A DNA stretch of 64,000 nt. It comes from Toxoplasma gondii ME49 (lineage: Eukaryota; Apicomplexa; Conoidasida; Eucoccidiorida; Sarcocystidae). The notes below the pieces were generated by a model that worked only from the letters and a program-made list of their open reading frames with translations, had not been told where the DNA came from and did not search any database. Position numbers and translations under genes: made by a program. Positions within the stretch are counted from its first letter, which is position 1, and the number at the start of each line of letters is the position of its first letter. Where the stretch lies: NCBI RefSeq assembly GCF_000006565.2, contig NC_031480.1:3693529-3757528 (forward strand). The letters run 5' to 3'. Below are positions 49,201 through 60,443 of this stretch, piece by piece.

Positions 49201-49584
49201 AATCCACTTCGTCAACGTAGCCAACTTGCCTGCAGGGGAAAAACCCGGAAGCGGGGCGCCAGGAAACTCCATGGCTGGTGAGTGTTTCGCTGTCAAGCAG
49301 CCTCTTGGACACGGAACAGAACGGGGACCCGCAGATTTGCCAAATGCTTTAGCTCTTGCACTCGGTGGCTGCGAGCCAGTTTGTCGTGGGAATGGCCGAG
49401 GCGCCGACACGGGGATGTGGCTTCTTCCTGTCCGAGTCAGGTGCTGTCAAACGTCTCGTGCCGGAACGTGCATGCGAAAATGAACGTTTCTATTCGCTTC
49501 TGTGAGGCGCGTTCAGGCACTGATGAGAACTTCTTCTACGACGACGATGAGAAGGACAAGGGTGATGATGACGAAGATATGTGA
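46249..49584 (+). CDS. DIM1: 18S rRNA (adenine-N6) dimethyltransferase DIM1
   Basis: Five exons, 46249-46504, 47021-47267, 48441-48645, 48929-49277 and 49517-49584, with consistent phases, give 374 residues (human DIMT1: 313). The enzyme uses S-adenosylmethionine to dimethylate two adjacent adenines in the 3'-terminal hairpin of 18S rRNA, and is needed for small-subunit processing in the nucleolus. Visible motifs are KKFGQHLLKNQAVLDKIV, the SAM-binding loop LEIGPGTGNLT (spanning intron 1), VVALDVD, and the catalytic NLPYQISS with FLLRLL. Downstream are VLMFQKEFGERLMAQPGDKN, FTPPPKVDSVVVK and the DIM1-specific helical part (WDGLMRICFGRKNRTLHALF). The N-terminal basic extension could direct it to the nucleolus; the last exon encodes an acidic tail ending DDDEDM. 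Intron 2 is GC-AG. The eukaryotic C-terminal half and absence of a transit peptide favour the nucleolar enzyme over a mitochondrial or apicoplast KsgA. Confidence 0.95.
47268..48440 (+). other. GC-AG intron of DIM1
   Basis: Donor TTTCAG/GCAAGT, a perfect GC-donor consensus; acceptor TTCTTCAG/GTGC. The join gives RPPFRCAVLMFQ in phase. The intron contains a TA microsatellite at about 47682-47702 (the last one in the window) and a copy of the GTACGTAC palindrome at 48026. Confidence 0.8.
48026..48043. repeat. Copy of the dispersed GGTGTACGTACACC palindrome
   Basis: GTTGTACGTACACCCGGG, in the GC-AG intron of DIM1; the last copy seen in the window. Confidence 0.55.
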
Positions 49585-52393
49585 GTTGCGTAGACACCCA
49601 CGGTACCAGCGCTTCTGCCACTCTGCTACCTCACTACCATTCTGGGTTCGCTTTTTCTTCTGCCCTCTACTTTTCTTTCTGTGTCGATGGTCTTGGCTTT
49701 CCCGCCGTGTGTGAGTATTCCAACAGTCGAGGAAGCGGGCGCATCCTCCTTCCCTAGTTTTGCCAGTCTGTCTACTGTGTACCGTGGCAGTTACGTGAAT
49801 GTGGACGGAATACGAAATCCAACAGGGAGACTTTTGAAACACGCTTTTTCGCTGAGTGAGGCACAGCCGTGACCTTTCAGTTTCCGCCGCGCTACTACTA
49901 GAGGCACAGGAAAGGCTGGTTTCCGTTCGAGTCATCTGCAAAGGTGCAACGTCGTGCAGACCTCGGGTGAAACCCAACTGAGTTTTCGTCGTTGCCGAAG
50001 CGGGTTAGCGTTGGAAATCTTACTCTTGTCGACCAGCGGTATTGCGCGCCACCGTTATTGTTCTTTTCCGGGTTACATTATAAAAGCGTGAGTCACTCGT
50101 AGTGGCGGTGACAGCGAGCGTGCACATTCATGAGTTTTAAAGTGGTCGAGCGGCATCTCCACATCCGGACGAATACGCATGATCACTCAAATATCAGCCG
50201 TCTACATGGCAACTGTTTGATACGCAGTGCTCTCCGGAACACGACATTCAGATATAACTGTACTACATAGACGTATATCAGTACAAAGATGAATAGGTGT
50301 GAATATATGAAGATGTGTACGCAGTGTACCAGAGTGGAGTCCTCGTTAAGTCAACGGGATGGCTCGCAGCTGATTGCACATCTACGGTATGTTCGATATC
50401 GACGGTGCGCGGCACGCCTGTCGGCCTCCGCCATGCGTAGTCAGCTTTTCTGGATAGTGTATCTGTGGAAATGAGAGTTGAGATGCCCCGATTGGTAAGT
50501 CATGATCACATTTACCTGCAGGTCGTTCGGACAAAACCAATGGTGAATACGTTGCCTTTTTTTTAGCAGCAGGTTTCCACTGCAATCTTAGTCGTGAACG
50601 GTTGAATATATCGAGGCACAAAAAGGTAGCAAGCATCAGGTGTGCAGGGAGAGAAGCAACTAATTGTGAATCCGTCGGGTGAAAGCCATTCTCCTTGCAA
50701 GGGAGTGGAGATGAATAACCGGCTCCCAGTTCGTAAGAAGAAATTTCAGTGACGCACCGCAACCGCTACTACACCCGAACACCGTGCACCGTGGGGGTAC
50801 CCCCGCCGGGGAAAGCGAAAAATTCATTTTACTCACAAGAGAGATATCGATTCTTGCAGCTTGTAGCTGTCCGTTTCCACTGTCTCCTCATGTGAATGTT
50901 AATACCCCATACCAGAGGAATTGGCAGACCTGCCGTTTCTCAGTATTAGTCAAAAACTGCTACACCGTTAGGCTTGGGTGTCGTCCGCGTAACCGATTCA
51001 CCCATCCAAATGGAAGACAAGCCGTGACGAGCCACTCGTAAAACATTTGGAGATGGTATTGCAGGCGCAGCGTGTCACATCTGTGCAGCTGTCTTCAGCA
51101 GTGGCGGCTGGGAACTCGCATCTATAAAACAGCAGCGTCGCGAGCAGGAAGCTAATTCCAGACGATCTAGCACTGGCCTTGCCAGTAGAGAACTGAAACA
51201 ACATTGACTGTGGATATGCAACTTCTCTCTAGCGAGCTCACACGTCTAACCAGCCCCATGTTTGAAACTGATAGATTAATCAGGCTTATAACTTCCGTTT
51301 ATGCTCCAGCTTGCTTGCGCCGCGGCTCGCCGTTAATGGTTGTCTCGGCATCTGAGGAACAGAAAATGAGCATTTGCAGCTGGCAGGTCCGCAGTAATCC
51401 GCCTGGTATATATGGATAATAGTCGAGTCTTCTATAGTTTAACCGCTACAGCTGGGACGCACGCGACCAATCTGAAGAAGATGTACCGGAAATGCAAGTT
51501 GGGGTCGCCACCAGCTACGCACATTGCTAGATTCAGAAACAGCCTGCTTGTCAATCGAAGGGTCGCTGGCTATCAAAGGAAGAAGTGTTCTTGAACGCTC
51601 TGGCAGTCCATGCATTGCCTCCGCAGCAGAACACAATTCAAGTCCACAAATTTCCGTTGCGATGGTGTGCAAAACGTGTGGAATACTTCCTGGGTGTTCT
51701 GTCCCACGACTTCTATGGAATTCTGAACCGCGTTTGTTCAGCAGTTTTCAATGCTCTGACTGAAGTTCCTTGTCCCTTTTCGACCGACTGGATATTATGT
51801 TGAAGGGGCTTGTTTCCTGCCTTCTTTTGTTTGACAGTCCTTCTTGATTGACGTCCACAACCCTAAACAAACGCAGCAGCGAGACGCGTGATATCCTAGC
51901 GAGTCCCCAACCTCTTTCACAATGCCGCAGTGAAGTCTCCGCCTCTTGACGAGTTAGTGCCACTGAAAAAAAAACATCTTCGCTCCCCATCTCTTGTCGC
52001 ACGGTTACACCAGCATCGTTTCTTCTCTATGCTCTTCCTTCTTGAAGGCGGTTACTTTGGGCGGCGAATGTTCATTATGATGATATTCAAGCTCGCTTCC
52101 TACGCTACAAAAGGTAGTTGTGTGGTTGTGGACCTTGAATCGCCGGAACGTCGTCCGATAATTGCTGACGAAGAAACGATTTGCGTCCAAAGCCAGTCTG
52201 TAGCGACCCAGCCGCAGAGAAACATCTCTCGCCCCGCGGGAAGTCATACGGGCAACTCGTATGCTCAGTATGTTCGCATTGTCTCCGACAATACGGTACA
52301 CGCATCGTACAGGTGCAGACCAGGTTGTGTGTGCACTTGTGTGATCGCTTAGAGTACCAACAGGACGTCAAAAATGTGAAGAGGTTGCATGGC
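49585..52393. other. 2.8-kb convergent intergenic region
   Basis: It lies between the 3' end of DIM1 (plus) and the 3' end of the NKST-repeat gene (minus). I see no gene. Open frames are short and without recognisable features; there are no TA microsatellites. A small palindrome, GTGGGGGTACCCCCGC, is at about 50789-50804. Confidence 0.55.
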
Positions 52394-53155
52394 TCACTCG
52401 CTTTGGTCGAAATTCCCATACTCAGACACAGCGCCGGGGGTTCTAACGTATGTCGATCGGGGCATTTCGTCGAACATCTCCGGAGCGCTAGGCATGAATC
52501 CGAATTCTTTGGCTACAGAACGTCGGGGTGCATCATCTGACACGCACCCCCCGCCAAGTACAAGAGTGGACTGGTTTCTCTTGTTTCTGCTCCTGCACGT
52601 TTCGCGATTACTAGCTCCCTCAGCGACTGCAGCGAACACCAACTGCTCCTGGCCCTGCTTTCCCCGCACCGGATGCCCCCTGCGCTCTTCCGCAAACTCG
52701 AATCTCTCCTGATCTGTCGCGTCTCCGAAAATGAGAGTTGATTTGTTGTGCTCACTGTTGACAACTTTCCCTTGTTTTGTGTGTGGACTGCCTACACGTG
52801 GGTCGAGTACCTGGTCTTGGTGTAGGCTAGAAAGACCAGTGGTGTCATCCCCAAACTGTACCGAACTCTTGTTTTTGTTTACATGCCTCGCAGCCGTTGT
52901 CACCTGTTCGACGTAGAAAGACGGGTCTACGGGCGGCTGCTGTCGCTGCTGTTCGACGTACGCAAACCGTTCTGCCGAAGCATCTCCCCCAAGGCAGACT
53001 GTCGATTTGTTGTGGTCGGGATTCGGACGAACATGTGGATGTGGGACAGTGCCGCTGCGATCGCCCAACCCTTTGAACAGTCCATCGTAGGGCTGATTCG
53101 CCCGTCTGTCGTCGAGGCACACTTTGCTACGATCGTCCGATTTGAAAAGTGCCAT
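52394..53155 (-). CDS. NKST-repeat protein, function unknown
   Basis: A single-exon frame of 253 codons with an ATG in good context (CACGATGGC). I do not recognise the family. The protein is hydrophilic, without signal peptide or membrane segment. It carries four copies of an N-[KQ]-S-[ST]-x-x-x-G-[GD] motif at residues 49-57 (NKSTVCLGGD), 95-103 (NKSSVQFGDD), 137-145 (NKSTLIFGDA) and 193-202 (NQSTLVLGGG), spaced about 40-55 residues. A degenerate copy lies at 6-15, and a second repeated segment (ERFAYVEQQR at 62, ERFEFAEERR at 150) follows two of them. Short, regularly spaced S-[ST]-x-x-[FL]-G elements occur in some microtubule-associated and axonemal proteins, so a microtubule role is an inference only. 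It is divergently arranged with the flagellar gene DRC4, 1.2 kb away. An intron near the 3' end cannot be excluded. Confidence 0.7.
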   Translation of the reverse strand: MALFKSDDRSKVCLDDRRANQPYDGLFKGLGDRSGTVPHPHVRPNPDHNKSTVCLGGDASAERFAYVEQQRQQPPVDPSFYVEQVTTAARHVNKNKSSVQFGDDTTGLSSLHQDQVLDPRVGSPHTKQGKVVNSEHNKSTLIFGDATDQERFEFAEERRGHPVRGKQGQEQLVFAAVAEGASNRETCRSRNKRNQSTLVLGGGCVSDDAPRRSVAKEFGFMPSAPEMFDEMPRSTYVRTPGAVSEYGNFDQSE

Positions 53156-54374
53156 CGTGTTTTACAGGTAGGCTAGTTCCAGAGAGCTGCAGCTCCCGCT
53201 GCGAGCCTGTCCAGGTTCGCGCTAGTATCGAGGACAACCGAGGGATTTGTGTGAGCAATTTGCCACGCCATTCAGTGTGACGTGTCACATGTCACCGAAC
53301 CCTCGATTTAGCATTGCTACCTGGTACCGTACAGAAAGCAGACGATGGTACACCATGTGAGGCACTCAGCGCCGTGACAGCACTGCTCTAGGTACACAAG
53401 CAAGGCTACGTTTCATTAAACAGTGGGTTCCCAATTGAAGAAACCAGTTGTGGCTAGGTATCCAGTTGGACCGACAATGACACCTGTAGTGGCTTCCCGA
53501 ACTTTTCTTAGTCGATGTTTGTGCTTGCATGCGAAGCCGGTGGCCCCATGGCGGAAGCGCCTTTTCCAAAACTCGGCTGCAGGCGCACACGCGTAACCGG
53601 CTAGGAACTCAATCATATTTCAGTAGAATGACACAGCTGAGCACACGGCCTGCTGGTGTCGAGCGGAAGAAAATGACTATAGTGGCTGGGTTTGCGTTGA
53701 ATAGTGCCAGGGTGAGAAAGCCATTTGCAGAAGAACGGCAGATTGGGCAATCGCCAACCTGCTGCGCAAGCCTTTTCTTGAACGTGCTCTCTGTGACTCG
53801 GTCACCAGTGGCCCTTCATAATCCTCACACAAGATAATTCAGTCTACCAGATCTTCTTTCGCAGCGGTGACTGGGGTGACAAATTAAGTCACGCTTGACT
53901 GGCAATCGCATCCCACCACACGCCTCATAGCTTGGTGTACGCCATCTGCCGACAGGGGGGAGTTGCGCAACTACGGTCATTATTTGTCGGTGACATTTCG
54001 TTGTTGGAGTACAAATAAAAGGCTGGCTCAGTACGGCCTCTACTCCTGGGGGCCACGACCGCTCACGTTGGCAATGAACGGCCGACAAGTGAGACTTCTG
54101 CCGATGCGTTAAACACAATATGATGGCAGGCAAGCAGTGTTCCGCAAGCGGCAATACTCGACTTCGATAGCAGCGCCATTTCAGAGCTTATGATAGTGCT
54201 CAAATCGTACTCCAAAGTCAGAGCTGACCTATTGGACGCTGTACCGTAGCTTACGGAAAGACCCACGCACTGCTGGAAAACTCACCAAAAACAATTCGGG
54301 CAGCCACCATTTCTTGTCTCTTTCGCTTATTTGAAGAGCCAGCATATCAACGCGGAAAGGATCAATTCGTGACG
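53156..54374. promoter_or_regulatory. Shared divergent upstream region of the NKST-repeat gene and DRC4
   Basis: The start codons of two oppositely oriented genes are 1.2 kb apart, so both promoters must lie here unless one has a distant first exon. I see no gene, tract or obvious core element; the assignment is by position only. Confidence 0.4.
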
Positions 54375-57300
54375 ATGGCGTCGAAAAAGAAGCGGGGAGG
54401 CGACGCCGATGCACCAGGCACTAAAAGCGGCAAGGCGCCTTCGAAGCCCTCCCCCGAGGAACTGGAAATTCCGATGAAGAAGCAACTCTTGCAAGAGGTG
54501 CGTACCGGAGCCTAATTACAGAGGACTGCAGCATAGGTATCCTTATCAAAACTGCCGAGAACCTGCCCTGTAGAAATGCTGCTAACGTAGCACAGTTGTT
54601 GTGCTTAAACTGTGAAAACTGGTTCCATCTACAGCGAAAGTAGTCTGACGAAGCGTGGTGAGCCGTGCGTGAGGATTGGTCGTGCGAGATAAATGACAAC
54701 AAAGTACGGCAACGCGAAGATACCATGGAAAGCCTTACCAATGTGTTCAGTTCTGAAGCATGTTTTGCACACTCGCAGCTAAAAACACTGAAGGCAGAAT
54801 GTGAAGATGAGGAAAGACTCTTTCATGAGATTTCGTCAGAAAAAGATCAACTGAGCCACCTCTGGGTCATGGAACAGAGTGCCGCTGAGGTACGTCGCTA
54901 TCAAACGCTTACAGACGTCTTCGAAACAGAACTCGAACGACAAAATGTACAGAATAGGACTAGAGGTTTCCGACAATCTGCCAGCGACCTTCAATGAATT
55001 TCACCATCTTATCGATCCCGACGTCGTAATCATCGGGTGCGTACACGGCATCGTTGAATACACCGGTGTGAGTGTAACACGGCTCTCAATTACTGCCAAG
55101 AAGAGAAGACACCGGCAATCACCTGTCGCTAGGCAAACGTGGAATGCTGAGTCTCCTTAGAGCCGGGAACCAGGTGTCTTACTCCTGCTGATGGAGAGAA
55201 GCGCACTGAGCGTCGCTGGCTCATGCACTCAGGAAAGACACGATACTTTACGGAAGAAGAAAGACGAAATCCTTGATGAAGTCGAATCGTTCGGGATGGA
55301 GTTGAAGTTGTGCAAGCTGCGCATCAAGCAGCTCCTGGCAGAACAGAGCGAGGAAGCGACACAGTTGAGGATTGACGCCGAGGCCGCTCTGAAGCTTCGT
55401 GAAGACGTTCACAGGTAACAGAGGACACAGTGGCCTGCTGCCGCAACCCTGTGCTTTCCCTGCGTGTCTTGCTCCTTCAGCAGAATCAACCCAAACTCAC
55501 TGTCACTGTTTCGTTGGAATTCCGGAGGATGCCGAATCTAGAAAAAACAGTACAAGTCTGTCCAGAATGTTATCGTGTGTAAACCTTTATCTCAGAAGCC
55601 GGGAGGATGCGCTGTGGTACCAGAAGCAGGACCAGCTGTCGATGACAAGGGAAATGCAAACCGCCCATGTTGAGTTTCTCCACGAGCTGAAACTACGACA
55701 GGACGAGAAGATTCTTGAACTCCGTCGGGAATTTGAAAGGCATGCGCGCGAATTGCATCTCAAGTGGAAACTCCGAACCGACAATGTGGGAACGCATCTC
55801 TCGGTCATTCATCGATCACATGCACCTCTCTCGGGAGCCAAGCTGCATGCTGCCGTGTGCCTTGGATTTTTAACAATGCGATAGTTCAAATCAGACACGG
55901 GAACATCCACGCACGCAAGCACAAGTGGTATCATGTTTCGTTGTTGGTGACTCTGGATGCGCTGGGTACCTGCAGCTGAAAGACGAGATGCAGAAGCAGC
56001 GGCAATTCCTGATTGCAAAGATTGAAGCGGAAAAGAAAAACCATTTATTGTAAGTTCCTCTGTTCACTAGCCGTCGCTTCATTATAAACAACAGATCCCT
56101 TCGCTTCCCAGCTACTTGTGTATTCGTTATCGTTCTGCATCGCAAGTTGGGACACAACGGTCCCAAAGCACACGACCACCAACTGCGACATGTTGGATTT
56201 TGACCCGCGTATATGTTGTATATCTCTGGCACTCTGACAATGATGATGCTTCAAACGGACGAACTTTGTCTCTTTTGCAGCATGGTGCAGTCCCAAAACA
56301 CCAAAACCTCTCAGGCGATAAAACGTTACTACGGAGATATCACGTCGTCCAACCTTGAGCTCATCAAGCGTCTCAAGGTAGGACATGGCTAGTGTCCAGG
56401 TCAGCCTGGTAGAATGCGTTGATCCGGGAAAAGCGCACGTTTACCGGCCTGCTCTTAAACATGATGGAGTGTATAACGAGCACCAGAACAAACCCGGTTG
56501 TCAGCTGCCTGTCGTCGGGCGCCTCTCGAGGCACGTCACTATGAAAAGTAGGAGCAAATCAAACAGCCAGTAGTCGGACCGCGGGAGCATACGTGGAGAA
56601 CCAAGCATCGTTAAAGAAGTGTAATGAACCCACAGTTCTAACATATTGCCCTCTACCGGTTGTTGCATCACCGTTTCTTACATTCATGCGCCTGCAGAAA
56701 GAACATGCGGACCTTAAACAAGCGGAGACACGAGAGGGGAAACGCATGGCCGATTTAATTGCGAAGAATCGGGGTCTTGTGGGTGTGTGCGACCCGGCAC
56801 CGACAGGAAGGAGCACCTAGTACGGTCGATCGAGGGGATGATGAGCAAACAGTTATCGCACTCTTGTGGGTTCCACGGTGGGTCTTCAGTCACCCGCTCC
56901 ACAACAGTCGACGAACGATAAGCTACATCACAACTGGTACAAACCGTGACACGAGGCCACGCAACTTAGTGCGACCGCACTGTTGAAAGAATTCCAGTGG
57001 TCAGACCTGCCAGCGAAGACAGTGCCCCGTCAGCATTTGGTATCACCTCTTCACATGTGTTCGCAGCTTCTTATCCACATTGCTTGTCATGCGTAGAGCC
57101 ACTGAGAAAAATGACACAAGAAACGGAAAAGCTGCAGAACGAACTTCGGCTGTACGAGATTGACAAAGCCAAACTTGCAGAATCAAAACAAAAATTGACC
57201 GAACAAGCAGCAATTCTTGCTAGGCTGGAACAGCAAGCGGAAATCCTGGAGCAGCAATCCGAGATGCTGAAGAAGACAAAAACCGAGTTTCAGCAGCGGT

Positions 57301-58327
57301 ACCAGAGAGCCGTTTACGGTCTGCAACAGAAGGCCTGCCTGAAGGTACGCGAAAGTGATTTTTTGACTCATACCATGCACTTTGTTAACTCTTCAGTGGC
57401 CCTTACTGAGTAGCGTTTCTCTCACGACAGTCTGAAAGATCGTAGGAGGGCTAACGCACAAAATTTCATAGTGCCACGCATGAAGCTTTCTCCAGTATAC
57501 TCGATCGAAAAGTTTTCCCCTTCACGGGGTTATGCTTGCAGACTATGGTCCTCGAAAGAAAGCTGAAGGCTCTGGAGGAAGCCGAGGAAGTCGCCCAGGC
57601 TCAGGTACGATGTTGTATACTTACGGCGCCCAGAAGATCCCGCTTATCCGTGATACTACGCGAAAGACATGCTGACATGACCCAGAGCGCTTCACGTGGA
57701 AACAACGGCTCCATTGTATGGTACGGGTAATGCGTGTACACGTGTAGCTGTGATTTGCCTTTGTTCTGAGATGTTCTTGCCCATAAAATACAACGCTGAA
57801 AATAAATGATGCTTGTGAGCCTCTTCTGTATAGGTCGAAGAGCTCAGGCACCGACAACAAATTGAGACCTGTGATTTAATCCCTCTGTCCAAAGGAGCAG
57901 AAAGACTACTTAAAGCCAAAGACGAGCTGGCCGACGAACTAAGGGATGATATTAAAACCTTAAAGGTGCGTACGCGTGTGATCCTGTGCTCGGAACAATC
58001 AGTAGATCATCTCCACTCGCGTAGTTTATTTGTTCTGTACACATCTCAGTTCTAACATCCTCAAGTTTCGTGCACTATCACTCCTGTCGGCTAACGAATT
58101 CGACCCGACTGTGGACAATTCTGACGGGGGCGGGGTGAGCCAATCAACACATGCAAACTGGGCAGGAGTATTTTGAGCATTTGTCGAGTTTCACGGAATC
58201 TTCAAAAGTTCTTCCTGTGTGATTTCAGGATCTTCACGACATGGCCGTCCAACAGTATGCGAGTTGCATGGCCTCCAGCGGGGTCCCTGTTGAGGATCTG
58301 CAGTTCGTGCCACTTACGTACTCATGA
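54375..58327 (+). CDS. DRC4: DRC4/GAS8, nexin-dynein regulatory complex subunit 4
   Basis: Eleven exons, 54375-54497, 54779-54889, 55233-55414, 55596-55785, 55976-56049, 56281-56377, 56698-56782, 57097-57344, 57542-57604, 57834-57965, 58229-58327, with consistent phases, give 467 residues (human GAS8: 478). DRC4 is a coiled-coil subunit of the nexin-dynein regulatory complex, which links outer doublets and regulates dynein in motile axonemes. The match follows the human protein end to end: a basic MASKKKRGG start, EDEERLFHEISSEKDQLSHL, KLRIKQLLAEQSEEATQLR, REFERHARELHLKWK, IKRYYGDITSSNLELIKRLK, NRGLVEPLRKMTQETEKLQ, FQQRYQRAVYGLQQKACLK, TMVLERKLKALEE, ending with SSGVPVEDLQFVPL. The whole protein is predicted coiled coil. 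Donors of exons 4 (GTGGGA) and 7 (GTGTGT) are weak but were fixed by phase and alignment. In coccidians only microgametes have flagella, so stage-restricted expression is expected. Confidence 0.94.
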
Positions 58328-60443
58328 TTACCAAGAAGCCCTTGCACTTGAGTCGTCTGCAAGCCGTGCCCGTCACCGGGTACGGGCCTATCTGTTTCAT
58401 TTCATGATGGCTCGTGCAGAGTTCGCTATTTCCCAAGGAACAATTGGAAGGCTACTCGGAAGCCGGTTTCGGCTTCTGAGGTTGTGCTTCTGTGTTGGTC
58501 TTGGAGTTGAGTGTGAACGATAGGAGGACATGTCAAAAGAAAGGGTCGTCCGCAGTGGGCAATAACATCAAACGTGGCCTGCAATAAAATACATGTAGCA
58601 CGGATGTTTTGGGGGGGACATGCAAACTAGTATTTTTTCGCGCGCTCAGGTGCTGCCAGTACAGCTCAAGAAGACAGATGTATGATGGCGTGCTTTATGG
58701 GGGTTCATTTTGGAGGACACATCCAGGCGCTCATACCGCAGGCAGGTCTGCGTTTTGTTCCTGTCACAGACTGTGCGCTTAATCATGTTTTATTCTTACT
58801 TGCTGGATCCTATCATGTTGGTGTTGGCCTCCCAATCAAAACGACGATACACCATCATTTTTATTCCGGTCAACAGAACAGGTCCGGTGTCTCGAAGTAA
58901 ATGTTATTTCCTTCGTTGCAGTCGGTGCCAGCAGTTAACTATATACGGCAACCGAGTACGCTTCTGGTATACCGTAAATCGATTTTCATTTAGACTCGGG
59001 AGTAGAGCTGAACTGTATGCAGGGAATGTTACCGAGCAGCAATCATGCGGGCCTAATAGACTACGTCCACTGCATAGTATCCGAGTCATCCATCTTTCCT
59101 GCTCCCTTTCAACAACGCTGCATCGTGAAACGGCCATTTCGCCACCAATATATTCAGGCAATACGTTCATGATATGTCTGTGTTTGGCTACAGTGAAGCA
59201 AGAGGAGGCTCACGAGCCGTGTCGTAGCTGCCTGATTCTGAAAGTTCGTGTCTCAGTGTCTGGGTCGCACTGGAAAATATTGGGGACATGGTGGCCGCAG
59301 TTTGTCCGTAATTTAATGGCATGAAAGAAAGACGTTATTACATCACTGATCTTTCTGCTAACCTCTCTCTGATTCGCACATGAGGAATGAATCGTGAGTA
59401 CTTTTGTTGCAACATCGATTTCTTCGTTACGTTGGCCCCCCGCCCCATCGGTCAAATAGGATTACAGCTGTATTTTCTGGAATTCCACCAGTTCAGACCC
59501 TTTTTCAATGTCCCACATACTGGAATTTACTTGAATGCTGGGAACTTATAAGTTCTTCTCAACGGTCGACACGCACTGCACTACGGGGGGGGGCAAGGGG
59601 CCCCCCACGCCGACAGACGTCGTTAAGTCCCACTGCCGGTTAGGTTCGATTTTGATTTATTTTAGGGGACGTTTGTCGAGAAAGATATTGATCTAAATGA
59701 GTGCAGTTCGCATGCAAGAAACTCAGGTAGAAGGGCCAAATCCTAACGTCGGCCTCATTCCGCCTATGTAGAGGAGTCCGGCTGGGATGATGCTTAAACC
59801 GAAAGGGGCACTAAGATCGACTGTTTGCATGTGCTGAGTGTCCGATTGATCTGCTGAATGCTTTGTCAGCAAGGCACTTCCTCTCGACGACCTTGCCGTT
59901 CAGCTGGACGCCCCTTGAAGCGTCAATATGCTCCTCTGTAAATATACGCTACGTCGCGCCGATGTATCCTGTAGATCTATGTGGTTTCGTGTAAGCGTCA
60001 GCTTGGCGGCACGGTCCTTCCATGATGTGCGCAGGTTCGTCCTCTCAAGAAAAGGAGATGTGGAGTGAACACACCAAATGAAGGGGTCCTTGCTTGTCTA
60101 AGAGGTGCCACTGCGCCCTGCGAAAAGTCACGTAACAGTATGAAGAAGCCCGTAACTTCTCGAGTCGACCTCAGACGCAGTATAATCGAATGAGCAAATG
60201 CTGTTCCCCCCTATCGCGATGTGTTGCAATATAGTTCTAGAATACCACTATCTATTTAAACTGTCGCGAGCGAAGTAAGTCCGAACTTCCGATTCCCGAA
60301 TGCATGTTAAGGCGGGCAAACTCCATTTCCTAACGGATGCCCTTCGAAATAAACACGGCGCTAACGCAGTTAAGTCTTCAGACAGGAGGTGTGTGTGCCT
60401 TCTTTCTCCTCACACGGTTCAGACGGTTCATGTCCAGTCCAAT
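58328..60443. other. 2.1-kb intergenic region between DRC4 and the LRR gene
   Basis: No gene seen. It contains the DRC4 3' UTR and the promoter of the next plus-strand gene. A G-run followed by a C-run (about 59584-59608, GGGGGGGGGC then GGGGCCCCCC) is the only marked structure. Confidence 0.55.
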
